From: Neurospora intermedia
Taxonomy: Eukaryota > Ascomycota > Sordariomycetes > Sordariales > Sordariaceae
Length of the DNA: 64,000 bases
Assembly (NCBI GenBank): GCA_037102815.1
Contig: BTPP01000004.1
Span: 3,162,001 to 3,226,000, forward strand
Direction: 5' to 3'
In this document: piece by piece, positions 24,995-38,281 of the stretch
Position numbering within the stretch: position 1 is the stretch's first letter
Layout of the letters: every line of letters starts with the position of its first letter
The notes under the pieces: generated by a model
Told to the model about the DNA's origin: nothing
The model's database searches: none
The model's input: the letters and a program-made list of their open reading frames with translations, nothing else
Made by a program: the position numbers and the translations under genes

Positions 24995-25936
24995 GAGGGA
25001 AGAGATCGAGCGAGGGTGGATGGGCGTGCTGTCGGTGTTGGTGGTGGTGGTGGTGGTGATCAAGCGCCTCAGCGCATTTTTCGAAGACGTGTGGAAGACT
25101 GCGGCGGCCGTGGTTGCGCTTCCGTTTTGTGTATGCGCACACTCAATCCAAAGAAGCGCTTCTTGCGCAACTGGATCTCGAATCTCGGTGGGTTGGCGCC
25201 TGGTTTGTGCGTGTGGGTGTCCGTCCTGTCGTGTTCCAATTAGTCCAAGCACGAGCCGGCGCGTGTTTGGGGGATTTTTCGGTGGGAGGTGGTTCGTGAT
25301 GTTGGAGCAAGTGGAAGAGGGGACTGCGGATTGGCGACAACACCGAGTTGGTGACGCGCTTCACCTTCAAGTTGTTGCTTGGAGAGGAGCCCAGGACGGG
25401 GAAGCACAAGCAAAGGCGGGACTGTACAGTACCTGTGGAATTCACTCCAAGGCTTTCATCCACTGTGAAGACCTGACGGGAGGAACGAAGCTTGCAGTCG
25501 GGTGCCCGTCGTCAATTACGGCGGGGGCAGCCAATGATGCCGCGCGGCAGAAGTGGAATGCGCTGCTTTCAACTCAGGTATAGCGATTAGCGGGCGCTAC
25601 AGTGGTACAACGCCTGCGGACAGGATGGTGGTGACTATCAGGTCTGACGGGACGCTGGAAAAAGTTTGGCGGTGAGCGATTCTGCCGCGTGTTGCGGCGC
25701 GCCAAGACGTTCGCATCGATTTTGTTTTGTTGTCGTCGAAAATCAGCAGCAGTCCACCGAGAGAAGGAGCTGTGAGAGAGGTGGTCATAGCTTCACCAGG
25801 CAGTAGCATCAGTTCCTTCCGAGTCCTTCCTTCAGATGGCCATCAAGATGCACTTTTTTCGTACTTGGTAACTCGGTTAGATTACCCAGGTAAAGACTGA
25901 AATATTGGAATTTCAAACTTGTTTCTCTCCCAATCC

Positions 25937-25953
25937 TTTTTTTTTTTTTTTTT
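25937..25953. repeat. Poly(T) tract of 17
   Basis: Uninterrupted T run in the divergent promoter region of nup192 and tel1. Poly(dA:dT) tracts often disfavour nucleosomes; that role here is inferred. Confidence 0.8.
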
Positions 25954-26054
25954 CCTTTCCTGGACACGACGTTAGTTTCCCCTCCCGGTCCTCTCTCCCA
26001 GAAACAAAAAACGAGTGTCGCCCATCACACGCGTTCCCGTCAGCAGCAACAGCA

Positions 26055-26079
26055 GCGCTATAATTTCATGTTATAGCGC
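26055..26079. repeat. Perfect 9-bp inverted repeat in the promoter region
   Basis: GCGCTATAA (26055-26063) and TTATAGCGC (26071-26079) are exact reverse complements separated by 7 nt. It is 420 bases upstream of the tel1 ATG. It could be a dyad binding site or a hairpin in a leader; the function is unknown. Confidence 0.85.
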
Positions 26080-26499
26080 CTCCTGATACCCTTGCAGTAG
26101 TTGTGTTTCTTCGCCCGTCTTCTCCTCCCCTTCCAACAACTTTGAGGTTCTCTTTCCCATCTTCTTTTCTCTCCTCGGCATGTCTTGGATTTGCCAAAAC
26201 ACAAAAACCGTGCTGCTCAAGTGCCTAGTTGCCGTGCTTTGCCATTACGGTGTTGTTGACGGACAAAAAGCATCATCGTGCCCATAGTACATGGCTTCCT
26301 TGACAACCACCACCCCTGGCTGCCTTGTCCGTTTAGATTCTAGGCATCGCGGTGGCCGTGTTTTGTCTTTGAGCCACTTCATTTTTTTCTCTGTCCTTTT
26401 CTTTTCTTTCCTTTTTTGTGTTATTATTTAATTATTTCCCCCCCTCCTCAAACAGACATCCTCCCGCACCTGTTCAACCATATCATCGCCCCCCTCACC

Positions 26500-29400
26500 A
26501 TGGCGCCAGCAACCGAGACGGTAGACTTCAAGAAGCTCATCGGTAGGCCAAGAGAAATAGCAAACAAGACTGCATTGTAATGGTTACCCTGACACAACAC
26601 ACAGTCACTCTTAACGGAAAGAGCATCACCGGACGGGCTAACGCTCTTAAGAGTGAGTGGCCCGTACATAAAACAACAGATTTTGTATGTGTGTGTGGCC
26701 GCCAGACTAACGGCTCGTGGTTCAGGTTTGATATCGTACTTCAAGGGCGACGAAACAGGCTCCCAGGCCGAAAGTCATGGCCAAAAATTGTTTGATGACA
26801 AGACATATCATTACGTCTATGAGGCTCTCTTCGGCTGCGCCCTCACCGAAAAAGCAAACTACTTCAGCTGCTTGAAATCTTCGAAAAGCGACAGCGTACG
26901 CAATGGCTGTGTTAAAAGACTCGAGGGCTGCGCCGAAGCACTCCGTCTAGCTATTCAACATGGTGCCTACAAGATCAAAAGGAAAACAGCAACGGCCATC
27001 GCCGATCATATCACGCAAACTCTTCTAGATTCCGACGACAACTTCTTCGAGCCCCTTCTCAAGGGATACGCCAAGGCGTTGAATGCCTTCCTAAACATCC
27101 AGGTCAACGTCGAAAACCTGGCCGCTTTCGGAGGCGAAAAGTGGGAATCTTCAATCGACTTGTGCCTGAATGCCATCTCCCGCTTTCTAGAGGCTGCCGA
27201 ACACGACGCGGGCACTTCAGTCCGCGCTTCCCCAGCCCCGGGAACACCTGCTACCTCAAGAGCAGGTTCGGTTGGACCATTACTATCCGCATCTGTCCAG
27301 GTGAATGGCCAAGTGGCCATCGAATTCCTAGCATGTGTCAAGGCACTCACGTCAGCGTCGAATGCGCCAGTTTTGAGGAGAGCAGAAAGGATCTCTCAGC
27401 TCGTGCTTCGCCTGCTCACCCTTCGTCACATCAAGCTAGGCGAGCTACAAAGGGATTCCTTTTCCATACTTAACAACATCTTAGTGCGGGTACAGACCGA
27501 AAGTATAGCCCTGACCAACACGATAACCACGGCACTGGTCCCAGTGTTATCGCACTGCTGGCAACCTCGGTCTTTATCTCGAGACGCCATGTCGACTTCC
27601 CTCAAGGATGAGATGCTCAAGACCCTATATGGAATAAACTTGTACTTGGAGAGTTTGCTTCGGGAGGCGACGGATGATAAGCTCTTGCAAGATACCGAAG
27701 ATTTGCTCGACTCGTTATGGTCCGAGTACTCCAGGCGGGATGACAAAACCCGCCTTCAGCTCGGAGACGTCACCTTCTCAGCGATGCAACTGCACCCAGA
27801 TCACCCATTGACTATGGTATTCGGCTTACGTCCATATCATCTAGCAGGGGAACAGAACTGGGCCTTGCTTGAGAACATTGCCCTTTTGGAGATAGTTTAC
27901 GCAAAGAACTCTCAACGCGATCGTCAACACCTAGAAGATGAGCCCGACAAACCACGGAAGAGGCGCCGAGTGATAGGAAGCTCGAACCGAATACACCAAA
28001 AGCTTATGTCGCAGGATCCCGCGGTACAACTCACCGCTCTACAGCTTATACCATTTCTGTCCGCGTTGAAGCATCCATCTCTCGAGGAGGTCAAGGGGGC
28101 ATTGGTGGATTTGTCACAGTTCATTTCTGCGAAACAAGGTTTGGTAGCTTCGTGGGCAATGATTGCATGCTCTAGCCTGGCGGTTCACAAAACGTCCCGC
28201 GACCCATCCCTTGCTGCCATGTGGAAGCAAGCATGGCACATTGGTGTCAGATCCTTGAGCTTACCCCCTACAAGCCGCTCTGCATGCGTCCTTTTGAACT
28301 GGATTCTGAAAGCGAAGCTACTTTCTGACCATGAACTAGCTGGCGACGTCAATCAGATCATCACGACTGCCGATATCAGCGGACCGGCAATGCTCGTTGA
28401 CTCGGCCCCTGTGCTGATGTTGACCTTACTGCGGATCCGCAACGCCATCTCCCCCAATGCCAGTCAATCAACTTCCAGTCACGTTATTCGATGGGTTTTC
28501 TTGAAGTGGAATCCATCCGAGTCCGCATATGCTTCAGTTCATGGCGTACATGCAGCACCGGTAGACGTTATCAACCTCCTGCGGGCTTGCTATGAGATGC
28601 CGCCTCTTTGTATGAACACATCTCTCACTGTCTTTGACGGCCCCGTTGCTCAGTTCCGAGCAGTCCAAAAGCAGCGTCATGCGATGCTACGGTATCTGTT
28701 GCTCTTGGAAGATGAAGCCCCCCCAGAGGACTCACACAAAGCAACATCAACTGATCAGCCAAAGGGAGAGGAAATCCGGGCTGCTGATTCGTCGAGTTCT
28801 CACTCGGCAAAGCGGCTGATTCTGGAACTGCTCTTCCCAAAGCTTGATGAACTATTACAGATGGTAGAATTATGGCATAAGCGTGGTGAGAGCGACAGCG
28901 CAGCCCCTGTGTCTACGGATCGCGTGGTTAGCGTCGCTTCGACTTGTATTGTCGGAGCATTCGTCATGCCCGAGCTTGTGGGTCTCAACTCTTCTATGTC
29001 GAGGGATCTAGAGAAAACCGTGTTTGGTATTGTTGAGGGCATGATAAAGGCGATTGCTGAGTCTCCCCAGAGTGAAGATTTCTTCAATCTTGTTCTCGAA
29101 GTCTCTGCGCCCTACATCCCTACCCTGGGTGAGGCTGAGCTGACACATTTTAAACGCGAGGAACCATATGCCCTCAGGTTTTTTGCCACAGTTTCAAACA
29201 GTTTGCTGGAGAAAACCCGACGAGAATCCCCCACGGACAGCGATCCAGCGTCTATGGATCTTGATGATGAGTTCGACTCCCAGGAAACTCGAAAAAGTAC
29301 AACAGCGGGGAAAGGGTTCCTATCCAGAAGGGACATCACACTCAAACACACTCCCGAGGCCTTTTACCTCGACACCAGCCTTCGGCTACACCTACTTAGG

Positions 29401-32400
29401 ATCATCCGTGCGGATGACGGTGAGCTTGGCCGGGTGCCTGATCCGATTGTGGATCACCTTCTGGAGCTCTCCGACGAGGATCTCTTGTCTTGCCGGCTTT
29501 TCATGCAGGAGTTGTTCGTATCCGATGTTGTCACACCTGTTGATCTCGCGATAAGGATGATTGAAAGGATCGCTGCGACGATCAGCAACAACCAATATAC
29601 CTGTTGTGAAGCTGCCATGTGTACTGTGATGGACATCATGGAGGGATTCATCACCATGTGGACCGATGAGGAGCTCGAGATCTCGAATTTGGTTGGCGAT
29701 ATTTACGACCATCTTATAAAACGTGCATTGCCCAACAACTCGCTTTCATCTACCGCACAGATCTGGTTTTCAAGACTTCTCTTCCGTCTACTGGAGGTCA
29801 ATCCTATGTTTGCTTCACAGGTTCTGAAGCTTCCTTCCACCAGATATACGCTTCTGACGATCTTAAAAGACGCACCCATGGATGTCAAGTTCTTTATTGG
29901 CATAAACCTGTCGAGAATCTTTGGGATGCATGTTCTCAAAACTCACGACGACATAATTGTCGAAATCCTCGAAGTGCTTCCCGGTGAAGGGACGGAGGGC
30001 ATCGCGTTCCGTCTGTTTGTACTGGCGGAACTCGCGTGCAAATGGCCTACATTGCTTCGTCGGTGTGCTTATCACATTTTCGAGACACCTGGGAAGAACC
30101 AAACATCGGTAAGCCATGCGACAAGTTGCTTGAAGCGGGTGTCGAGATGCCTCAATCTCAGCAGCCCTCAAGAGTTGTTCAAAATTTTTGCTCCCCAGAT
30201 ACTCTATACTTGGCTAGCGGTCGACTCCATCGACGAGATTCCATACAGCATATTTGGGTTTTCGAACCTGGCAGAACTCCTTTCCAAGAGCCAGTCAGAA
30301 GCTGTTGGTATAATGATTATGCGTGGCCATGAAACCGACGCTCGCGAGCTGGCTAAAACTTTGAAGCTTAGTATACAAGAGTTGGTCACGCAGAACTTCA
30401 GCAAGATCGTGGCGTACAGCATTGCACAAGACTCCAGTCTCCCAAACGAAGTGACTGGAGAGAGCCGCATGAGGAGAATCATCGGGGCGGAGCCTTACAG
30501 CAGCAATATCATTCTCAACTTCGCTGACATCCTGGCAACCTTTTTCGAAATATGCGACCAAGAGTATCCTATCGAAGACTCGTTTCGCAAAGATGCCGCC
30601 AACTTTGCCTATGCAGCGGATATCATGGACAAAATCAAAGCGTTTGGTCATCTGGACACAATGCTTCCACCAAACCAGCAACCAAGTTATAAGGCCAAGT
30701 TTCTCAAGCGGCAGATACTACACCTCGTAAAGAGGACCAACTACGAGCTACATGATATATGGACACCCGCTCTGGTGGTATTCGTAGCCCGAAAACTGCT
30801 GAACACGATTCACCCGGCATTAGGTCCATTGCATGCCTGTTCCGTGCTGCGGAAGATCCGCGTGCTTATTTGCTTAGCAGGCAACACGGCCCTGTATGGC
30901 TACCCTCTAGAGATGCTGCTGCATTCTCTACGGGCTTTCGTGGTTGATCCGGAGTGCGCTGATGATGCCCTGGGAATTACCCAGTATCTCATTACTGAGG
31001 GAAGCGATCATCTAATCCGATTTCCTTCTTTCCTTGCTGGATATGCTCTTTCATGCTTGGCTGATCTTCGCGTATTCCTCGAGTCGAGCCAATCTAGTAC
31101 GACGCAGGAGAGCCAGTTCAAAGCGACAAAATCAAAGGCGCAGCTCTTTCACGCATGGTTTTCCAAATATCTGGCCAACTACACCACCAATGCATGGAAG
31201 GATAAGACACAAAAGGAAGCTTTCGAGGCCATCACCCAGTCCGCTGCTAATATTCGTGTCATGGGTAATGCAGAGAAGGGTACCCACGAGAGCAGGTTGC
31301 TCTTGGAGATTCTTAAGGATTGGGGTCGACAGCACCAGCTCCTGAACGGGCCGGCTCGATCGGTTGCTTTGTCAATACTCTGCGGGTCTTTCAATGTTCC
31401 ACCACCAAGTCGCTTGGACGTGATCCAAAGCGACGAAGAGGCGTTGGCTCATGGCGCTGCTGTCTGGATGAGCTGTGGTTCCAAGAAGCTTAGCAGCGAG
31501 TACTTGGCCTGGGCCGGGCGAGTGATCGGTCGATCGTATGCAGCCTCAGGCGACGTACCACCAGAGCTCTTGCGTGAATCGCGCCTTCAGGAGTATCGGA
31601 AGAAATCCCCGGTAAACTTTGATTTCATGGAGTCAGAGGAGGCCCTTCTTAGCCTTATTGAAGCCCTTACTGCAAGTAGCGACGGCTTTAGGGCTGGATT
31701 GGCCGAGGCTGCCCTTCGTGTAGCAGTATCGGATGCCCTCCTTGAGAACGATCGTCCTTTGATCACCGCCTGTCAAAAGAGTCTTTCAGAGTCGTTGCTA
31801 GTAGCATCGGAATGGGGAGAGCTTCGGATACCCCGGTCTGATCGCTTCAGTGTCGAACACCCTATTGAGGCCGAGATATTCTCTGCGGAATTTCTGGAAA
31901 GTCCGGAGTGGGCACAGCAACTCACCACACTCTTAGCCCAGTCAGTACCGGGGAGCGTCGCACTTAGAGTACTGCCTCCCATCTTGACAAAGGTCAAAGG
32001 CTTTGCTGAGCAAGCATTCCCCTTCATCGTTCACAATGTGCTGGAATACGAGCTAGATCAGACCCAAGGGATGAAGCAGAAGCTTTCGGAAGCCTTGAAG
32101 GAATGGCTGGCCTCCACTTCACCAGCAGCCAGGGACAACCAGAAGCTCCTGATCAACACAATTCTGTACCTAAGAACACAGGCAAATCCAAATGAAACAT
32201 CTATAGCAGATCGATTGCATTGGCTCGAGGTCAACTTCTCAGCCGCCGCGGCCGCTGCTACGCGATGCGGGATGTATAAAGTTGCTCTGCTGTTCGCCGA
32301 GTTGGCATCCTCTGAGATTACACGCCAGTCTCGCCGTTCATCCGCGATTCAGGGACTCGGGGATACGAGCGAGATTTTGTTGGATATTTTTGAAAATATC

Positions 32401-35400
32401 GATGATCCGGATGCCTACTACGGCTTAACCCAGGACGCTTCTCTTTCGACTGTATTAGCTCGTCTCGAGTACGAGAACGACGGAACCAAGAGCTTAGCAT
32501 TTCGTGGAGCCCAATATGACAGTCACCTGAGGCGCCGGGATGTAGCTTCACAGCAAGACGGACAGGCGCTCATCAAGGCGTTGAGCAGCTTGGGTCTCGC
32601 TGGCCTGTCCAACTCTCTCCTTCAGACGCAACAGAGCCTGGACGGATCCTCGACATCTCTTGATTCCACGTTCATCATAGCACGGCGTTTAGAGATGTGG
32701 AATCTTCCTGCCCCGGCTGCGACCGAAAACTGGGCGGTAACTGTGTACAAAGCCTATCAGAGTATGCATCAAGCCTCTGACATCAACATGGTAAGAAGCG
32801 CGGTTCACGGCGGTCTTACGAAGACTCTTAAACATCTCACCGGGAAAAGCCTGAACACATCGACACTGCGTCACCAGCTGGGTGCTCTCGCCACGCTGGC
32901 TGAACTCGATGATGTCCTGAACATTGGAGATCTTTCCGAGCTCAACAGCATCATTGAAGACTACCAAGCGCGGTCCAAGTGGATGATGAGTGGGCCGTAC
33001 GACGATGTCAGTCGGATCCTCTCGTGCCGGGAGACAACCTTGAGCTTGTGGAGTCAACGCCACAACCTTCGGCCAGCGAGGTTGACACCTGCAAATGCTC
33101 GTCTGGCGCAAATTCGTGGCATGCTGGTCTCTTCTGACATTTACCGGTTCCATCGTGCCACACAAGAAACTTTGAACTTGTCTACCACACTCACAGATCT
33201 CATAAGACCGAGTGAACAAATGGGGCTTGCTGTCGACGCAGCAATTCGAATGGAGACTGCCAACTCGCTATGGGATCAAGGCGAGATGATTTCCTCCATT
33301 AGGATGCTGCAGAATATTGACAAAGAGTCCTCACTAGAGAAGCAAACCGTTCCTGTCAGCCGTTCTGATCTCTTGTCGAAGATTGGGTATCAGGTGTCGG
33401 TTGCCCGGCTAGAGAGTCCAGACACTATTCAGAAGAACTATCTCGAACCTGCGCTGAAGGAGCTGAAAGGCAAGAGTGAAGGAAAGGAAGCTGGCCGGGT
33501 TTACCACCAGTTCGCCATGTTCTGTGATGGACAGCTCCAAAACCCCGATGGCCTTGAGGATCTTGCTCGCCTCCAGAATCTTGAAAGGGGCAAAAATGAC
33601 GAGGTTACACAGCTCAAAGCTCTTATTGCGAGCACCCGGGATTCGCAACTCAAGAACAAGTATTCTTCGCACTTGTCAAAGGCAAAGCAGTGGCTTGACC
33701 TCGATCGGCAGGAGCTCCGCCGAGTTGAACAGACTCGTTCTGAGTTCGTGGGGTTGAGTTTGCAGAACTACCTACTCTCTCTCGCGGCATCGGATGAGTA
33801 CAATAATGATGCGCTCCGTTTTACAGCTCTGTGGTTAGAGTGCTCGGAGGACGACATGGTCAACGAGGTAGTGAAGAGGTACCTCAGCAAAGTCCCAACT
33901 CGGAAGTTCGCCCCCTTGATCAATCAGCTATCATCGCGCCTACAGCATCAAGAAGGGCTCTTCCAGATCACTCTGATAGAACTGGTCTATAGCATCTGCC
34001 TCGACCACCCTTATCACGGCTTGTACCAGATCTGGTCGGGAGTCAAAGCACGATCCATCAAGAATGATGAGGTTGCTTTGTCCCGACAGAAGGCGACGGA
34101 TAAGATTGCCAGAGCTATCAAGAAGAGTGGTGTATCAGCCGCCAAGATCTATCTGGCGATTAACGCTACCAGCAAAGTCTACCACAATCTCGCCATGGAC
34201 CGCGATCCGAAGAAATACAAGGCAGGTCACAAGATGAACATCAAAGACTCAAAAGCAGGCTTGGAATTTCTCGCCGCGTTTGCCGAGTTCCCGATCCCGC
34301 CGCCGACCATGCAAATGCCTTTGCTAGCAAGCTGCGACTACTCCCAAGCACCGATGATCGTCAAGTTTGAGCCCCAAATGTCTATCGCCTCAGGCGTCTC
34401 CGCGCCCAAGATCATCACGGCCATCGGCAGTGACGGCCGACAGTACAAGCAGCTTGTCAAGGGCGGCAACGACGACCTCCGCCAGGACGCCATCATGGAG
34501 CAAGTCTTTGCCGCCGTCTCGGAGCTACTCAAGCACCACCGCGCCACACGCCAGCGCAATCTCGGCATCCGGACCTACAAAGTCCTCCCGCTCACGGAAA
34601 CGACCGGCGTCATCGAGTTCGTGTCCAACACCATCCCACTGCACGAGTACCTCATGCCCGCCCACGAAATCTACTACCCCAAGGACCTCAAAGGGTCGCA
34701 CTGCCGGAAAGAGATTATGAACGCCCAATCCAAATCCGTCGACACGCGTGTGGCCGTCTACCGCAAGGTAACCGAAAGGTTCCACCCCGTGATGCGCTAC
34801 TTCTTTATGGAATGGTTCCCCGACCCGGACGAGTGGTTCGCCAGGCGGACCGCCTATACGCGCACCACGGCCGCCATCTCCATGCTCGGCCACGTTCTTG
34901 GGCTGGGCGACCGACACGGACAGAACATTCTGCTCGACACCAAGACGGGAGAGGTGGTGCACATTGACTTGGGCGTCGCCTTTGAATTGGGTCGCATCTT
35001 GCCGGTGCCGGAACTGGTTCCCTTCCGTCTGACACGGGACATTGTCGACGGCATGGGCATAACCAAAACCGAGGGCGTGTTCCGGCGGTGCTGCGAGTTC
35101 ACGCTGGACGCGCTGCGCGAGGAGACGTACAGTATCATGACGATTCTGGACGTGTTGAGGTATGATCCGCTTTATAGCTGGTCGATGAGCCCCCTCAGGA
35201 TGGCGAGGTTGCAAAATGTAAGGGTGGGGGCGGCGGGTGAAGATGACGTGGTAGAGGCAGAGGATGAGCGGCGGGCTGGAGATAAGAAGACGACGAAGAA
35301 CCTCAATGAGCCTAGTGAGGCGGAGCGGGCGTTGGAGGTGGTGAGGAAGAAGTTGAGTAAGACGCTGAGTGTGATGGCTACGGTGAATGATTTGATCAAT

Positions 35401-35532
35401 CAGGCGACTGACGAGAGGAACTTGGCGGTGTTGTTTTGTGGTAAGTTGTCCCCGCTTCATAGTTGTGAGTTGAATTTGAGAGAGAGAGGTTACTGACGGT
35501 GAGGTTATCTAGGTTGGGCTGCTTATGCTTGA
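26500..35532 (+). CDS. mus-21: Tel1/ATM-family PIK-related checkpoint kinase
   Basis: Four exons, 26500-26542, 26605-26652, 26726-35440 and 35513-35532, give 2941 residues. The first two exons encode only 30 residues. Introns are 62, 73 and 72 nt, and each splice restores continuity. The final splice yields LFCGWAAYA and a stop, the canonical FATC end. An N-terminal GRANALKSL segment fits the TAN motif typical of Tel1/ATM. Next come a helical HEAT-type solenoid and FAT region, then the kinase domain from about residue 2580, with the catalytic GDRHGQN (D2759, H2761, N2764) and DLG (D2778). Tel1 phosphorylates S/TQ sites in response to double-strand breaks and maintains telomeres. In N. crassa the orthologue is known as mus-21. 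It appears complete; the third exon is a single 8.7-kb open frame. Confidence 0.96.
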
Positions 35533-36759
35533 TGGAGGAGCATTAAAATGAAAGTACTCAAAAGGTACTCGCCAGAGCTAGAAGAGTAATGGGAAAGAGG
35601 TCTATATGATTTGTGGGTTTATATATGTCTAGATATCGTGACATCGAGATAGATCTGAGAGTCTTGTACTTGGTCATAATAGATTCTGTTTCTCTATAAC
35701 CCAACTCATCAAATTTGACACGCCTCGTATTGTTTTATGCTTATGCTAATCATCATCATCCTCACTCTAAGTAGACGCTAGAGAATCAAGCCACACAAAG
35801 CCTAGTATGCCATACCGATATGTACCAAACAGAAAAACTCCCCTATACACACTCGAATAAAACACACAAAAAGGTGGGGGTATCTATCAACACAACGCGA
35901 AATTTGGAAGTCTCATCTTCCTCATCATCATCATCTATAACGCCGTAAGTAATGCCCTTTCATCCATCCATCCATTCCCTTGCCCATGCATTTGATGCCA
36001 CCATGTCCTCCTTTAGCTATTTCCATCCGAGAGACCAACCGATCCGACGAGATGGGGGGGAAAAAGACCACTTTTTTTTGGTCCTTCGTAGTAACCACTT
36101 GGCTAGCTTTCTGCTGCTGCTGCCTGGCCACCAACCACGTTTCTTCATCAGTTCGATGGCGTTTCGCTGGCGAATGGCTAACGACACAGCGACGATTCCT
36201 CCATGCCAAACGCCCAAGCAATGTTTTATTCTCTCCCCCTAATAGAAAACTCTTCTTCTGTCGGAGCTGTATCCAGGAATAGCGAAGTGGGTAGCAACGT
36301 CTCAGCATGTAAATAGACTGGGCTGGTCTGGGCTGGGCTGGTTTGGGCCTTTGGCTTTCGATCTCTCGATAGCTAGTGCTCCAGGATTCGTCGTGGTATG
36401 TAATAGATGGGCGCCTTTCACTGGTCTGCCGAAAGTTGTGCCTGGTCCACAAGCAGAAAGTTGGATGCTTTATTGTCAACGCTCTGAAGCCGGTGCCGCC
36501 TCGACTTCTGTCACCACTCATATGTGTGGTGAACTTGTTCAGGCACATGAAAATACCGCGGGTCTCGGCTGCATCCCTGTACTTCTTTGCTTTCGCCCTT
36601 CCGATGTCATGCCATGCAAGTCACGATGCAGCCATCCGCAGCCCTCCAGTCCTTATATGTCCGGACAAATACTCGTATATCGACAACCGCTTTGTCTGTC
36701 GCTGTCTTCGGCTGACAAAGTGGTGGGGGTGGTTTTCGTTATATCCGCTAACAGGGCTG
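35533..36759. other. Convergent spacer between tel1 and the RING gene
   Basis: Both genes end here, so it should hold their 3' UTRs. No domain-bearing open frame or repeat of note was seen. Confidence 0.6.
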
Positions 36760-38281
36760 TCATTGAGCGGCCCTCTTTCCCAAGCTCTTCTTGGTCACCA
36801 ACTTCAATTCAAGTGGATAGTAGCCTTTAGCCTTCGTTGTCCACTTGCCGCCTATCGGGGCTTTATCAATCTTTTGACGACACACCGGACATGTTCGCTT
36901 GGTTGGATCAATGGTTAGGGCGGAATGGAGACATTCGGAACAAAAGAGGTGACCTAGTAATTTACAAGATTTGTTAGACATCAGCGAACAGAGCGAAAGG
37001 GACGGGCAAGGGAGAGAAAAGCTTACCACAATGCGTAACCGTCAAGCCCGTAACATTATCCATGCAAATGACACATTGGAAGGCGCTCAACTTGATCTCG
37101 TTCTTGGGCCTGGGCTTCGCTCGCATACTCTCGGGTACCTCTTCCGTGTCCGCCAAGTCGACTACATCCATGAAATTGTCGTCCCCGAACGGATCTTTTT
37201 CGTCGTCACTGGATAGCAACACGTGCGCTTTTCGCTTGTGTGTCCTGATTTCTAGCCCGTCTTCTCTTTTCCGTTTGGGAGCCCCGGACGACTGAGGTGG
37301 TAGTGTGGGCAAGCTGACAATGTTGTGAGAGGTGCCTCGGCTTCGTCGCCGAGAGCCCTCTGCGGCGGATTCATCCCTCCTCGAAGGCATGGTGTTGTTG
37401 TAATTGTTGCGTGAAGGAGAGAGAAGATCGCCAAGATGTCTCGGGGTCTGGGGTGGAAGCGAAGGGCTGGAAAAGTCTCGACTGGCAAGCTCGTTGAGAA
37501 AGTCGTCACTATTTGGTTCTCGATCGCTGCGATGGGGGGTGACAAATAGACCAGGTGCGCGCGAGCCTGTGGCGAGGTTGGTGTTGCAAGCGGGGTCGGG
37601 GTTGTTGTAAAAGCTGATTCCTCTATTGTCTGGGGTAGAGGAAGATTCAGAAAGCAGAAAAGAGAGCGCCGGTGGCAGCGGTCGAGGTGGTGGTAGGGCG
37701 CGAGAAGCCGGGGGCAAATAAGCGGCTTGAGATTGGCGGTTGTCGAGGTGACGGCCGGGTTCGGCCCGGGCTTGCGGGTGCGGACAGGGTAATGAGGTTC
37801 GCGGGGTTATGTAAGTGTTTGCTGGAGAAGGCGCTTGGGGTTGAATTGAGAGTGAATGCAGTATGTTTGCGGTGTGCCCAGGAATGTTGTGCGGGTGTTG
37901 TTGTAAATGGCCGTGAATTTGAGAATTGTCCGAGTTGGAGTTCGGATTCGGGGCCGGATATTGCTGCAGCAAAGGCGCCAAGGAAGGGAGCGACTGAGGA
38001 ACAACACCAGGGTTCGGGTGCGCTACGCTGGACAGCGGTGGTGGAAGAGCGTCCAGGTCAAGGTCTTTTTGTATAGGGCGAAGGGCCGCAACTTGTTAGA
38101 AACACAGCTCAGACAATGTGGTAGGGTTATTTATGTGTGGTGAAGGGAGGGGAAAGGGAGGTGTTTTCAAAGAAAGGTTGGAGGTTTGGGGTCGGAGGTG
38201 GGAGAAAGTTGAAGCGCAGTAAAAAGTACCTGCAAAAATGTCGTCGTAGGCCGCATCACTCAAGGGGAAGTCGTCATCCAT
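36760..38281 (-). CDS. RING E3 ubiquitin ligase, SLX8/STUbL-like
   Basis: Three exons on the minus strand, 38281-38230, 38064-37027 and 36953-36760, give 427 residues. The introns are 165 and 73 nt. The second splits the RING finger, and splicing joins TVTHCG to HLFCSECLH. The resulting C3HC4 RING (about 345-395) has CVICMDN, CGHLFC and CPVCRQKI with all eight ligands. The N-terminus starts MDDDFPLSDAAYDDIF. A long Pro/Ser/Gln-rich disordered region follows. Just before the RING is an acidic VVDLADTEEV segment that fits a SUMO-interacting motif. A C-terminal RING preceded by an SIM-like acidic stretch is the pattern of SUMO-targeted ligases (Slx8, RNF4), so a nuclear role in removing sumoylated proteins is inferred. 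The RING call is firm; the STUbL call is moderate. Confidence 0.82.

Larger units (their letters stand above)
24952..26499. promoter_or_regulatory. Shared upstream region of nup192 and tel1
   Basis: The 1.5-kb region separates two divergently transcribed genes and must contain both promoters and leaders. The nup192 side has a GGTA tetranucleotide array. The tel1 side is pyrimidine-rich, with a T17 run at 25937-25953. A perfect inverted repeat lies at 26055-26079. No TATA box can be assigned with confidence. Confidence 0.6.

Noticed and set aside
34525-35460. 311-codon open frame antisense to the Tel1 kinase domain
   Set aside because: It lies opposite the most conserved part of tel1, has no domain character (His/Arg-rich) and is explained by G/C-biased codon positions of the sense gene.
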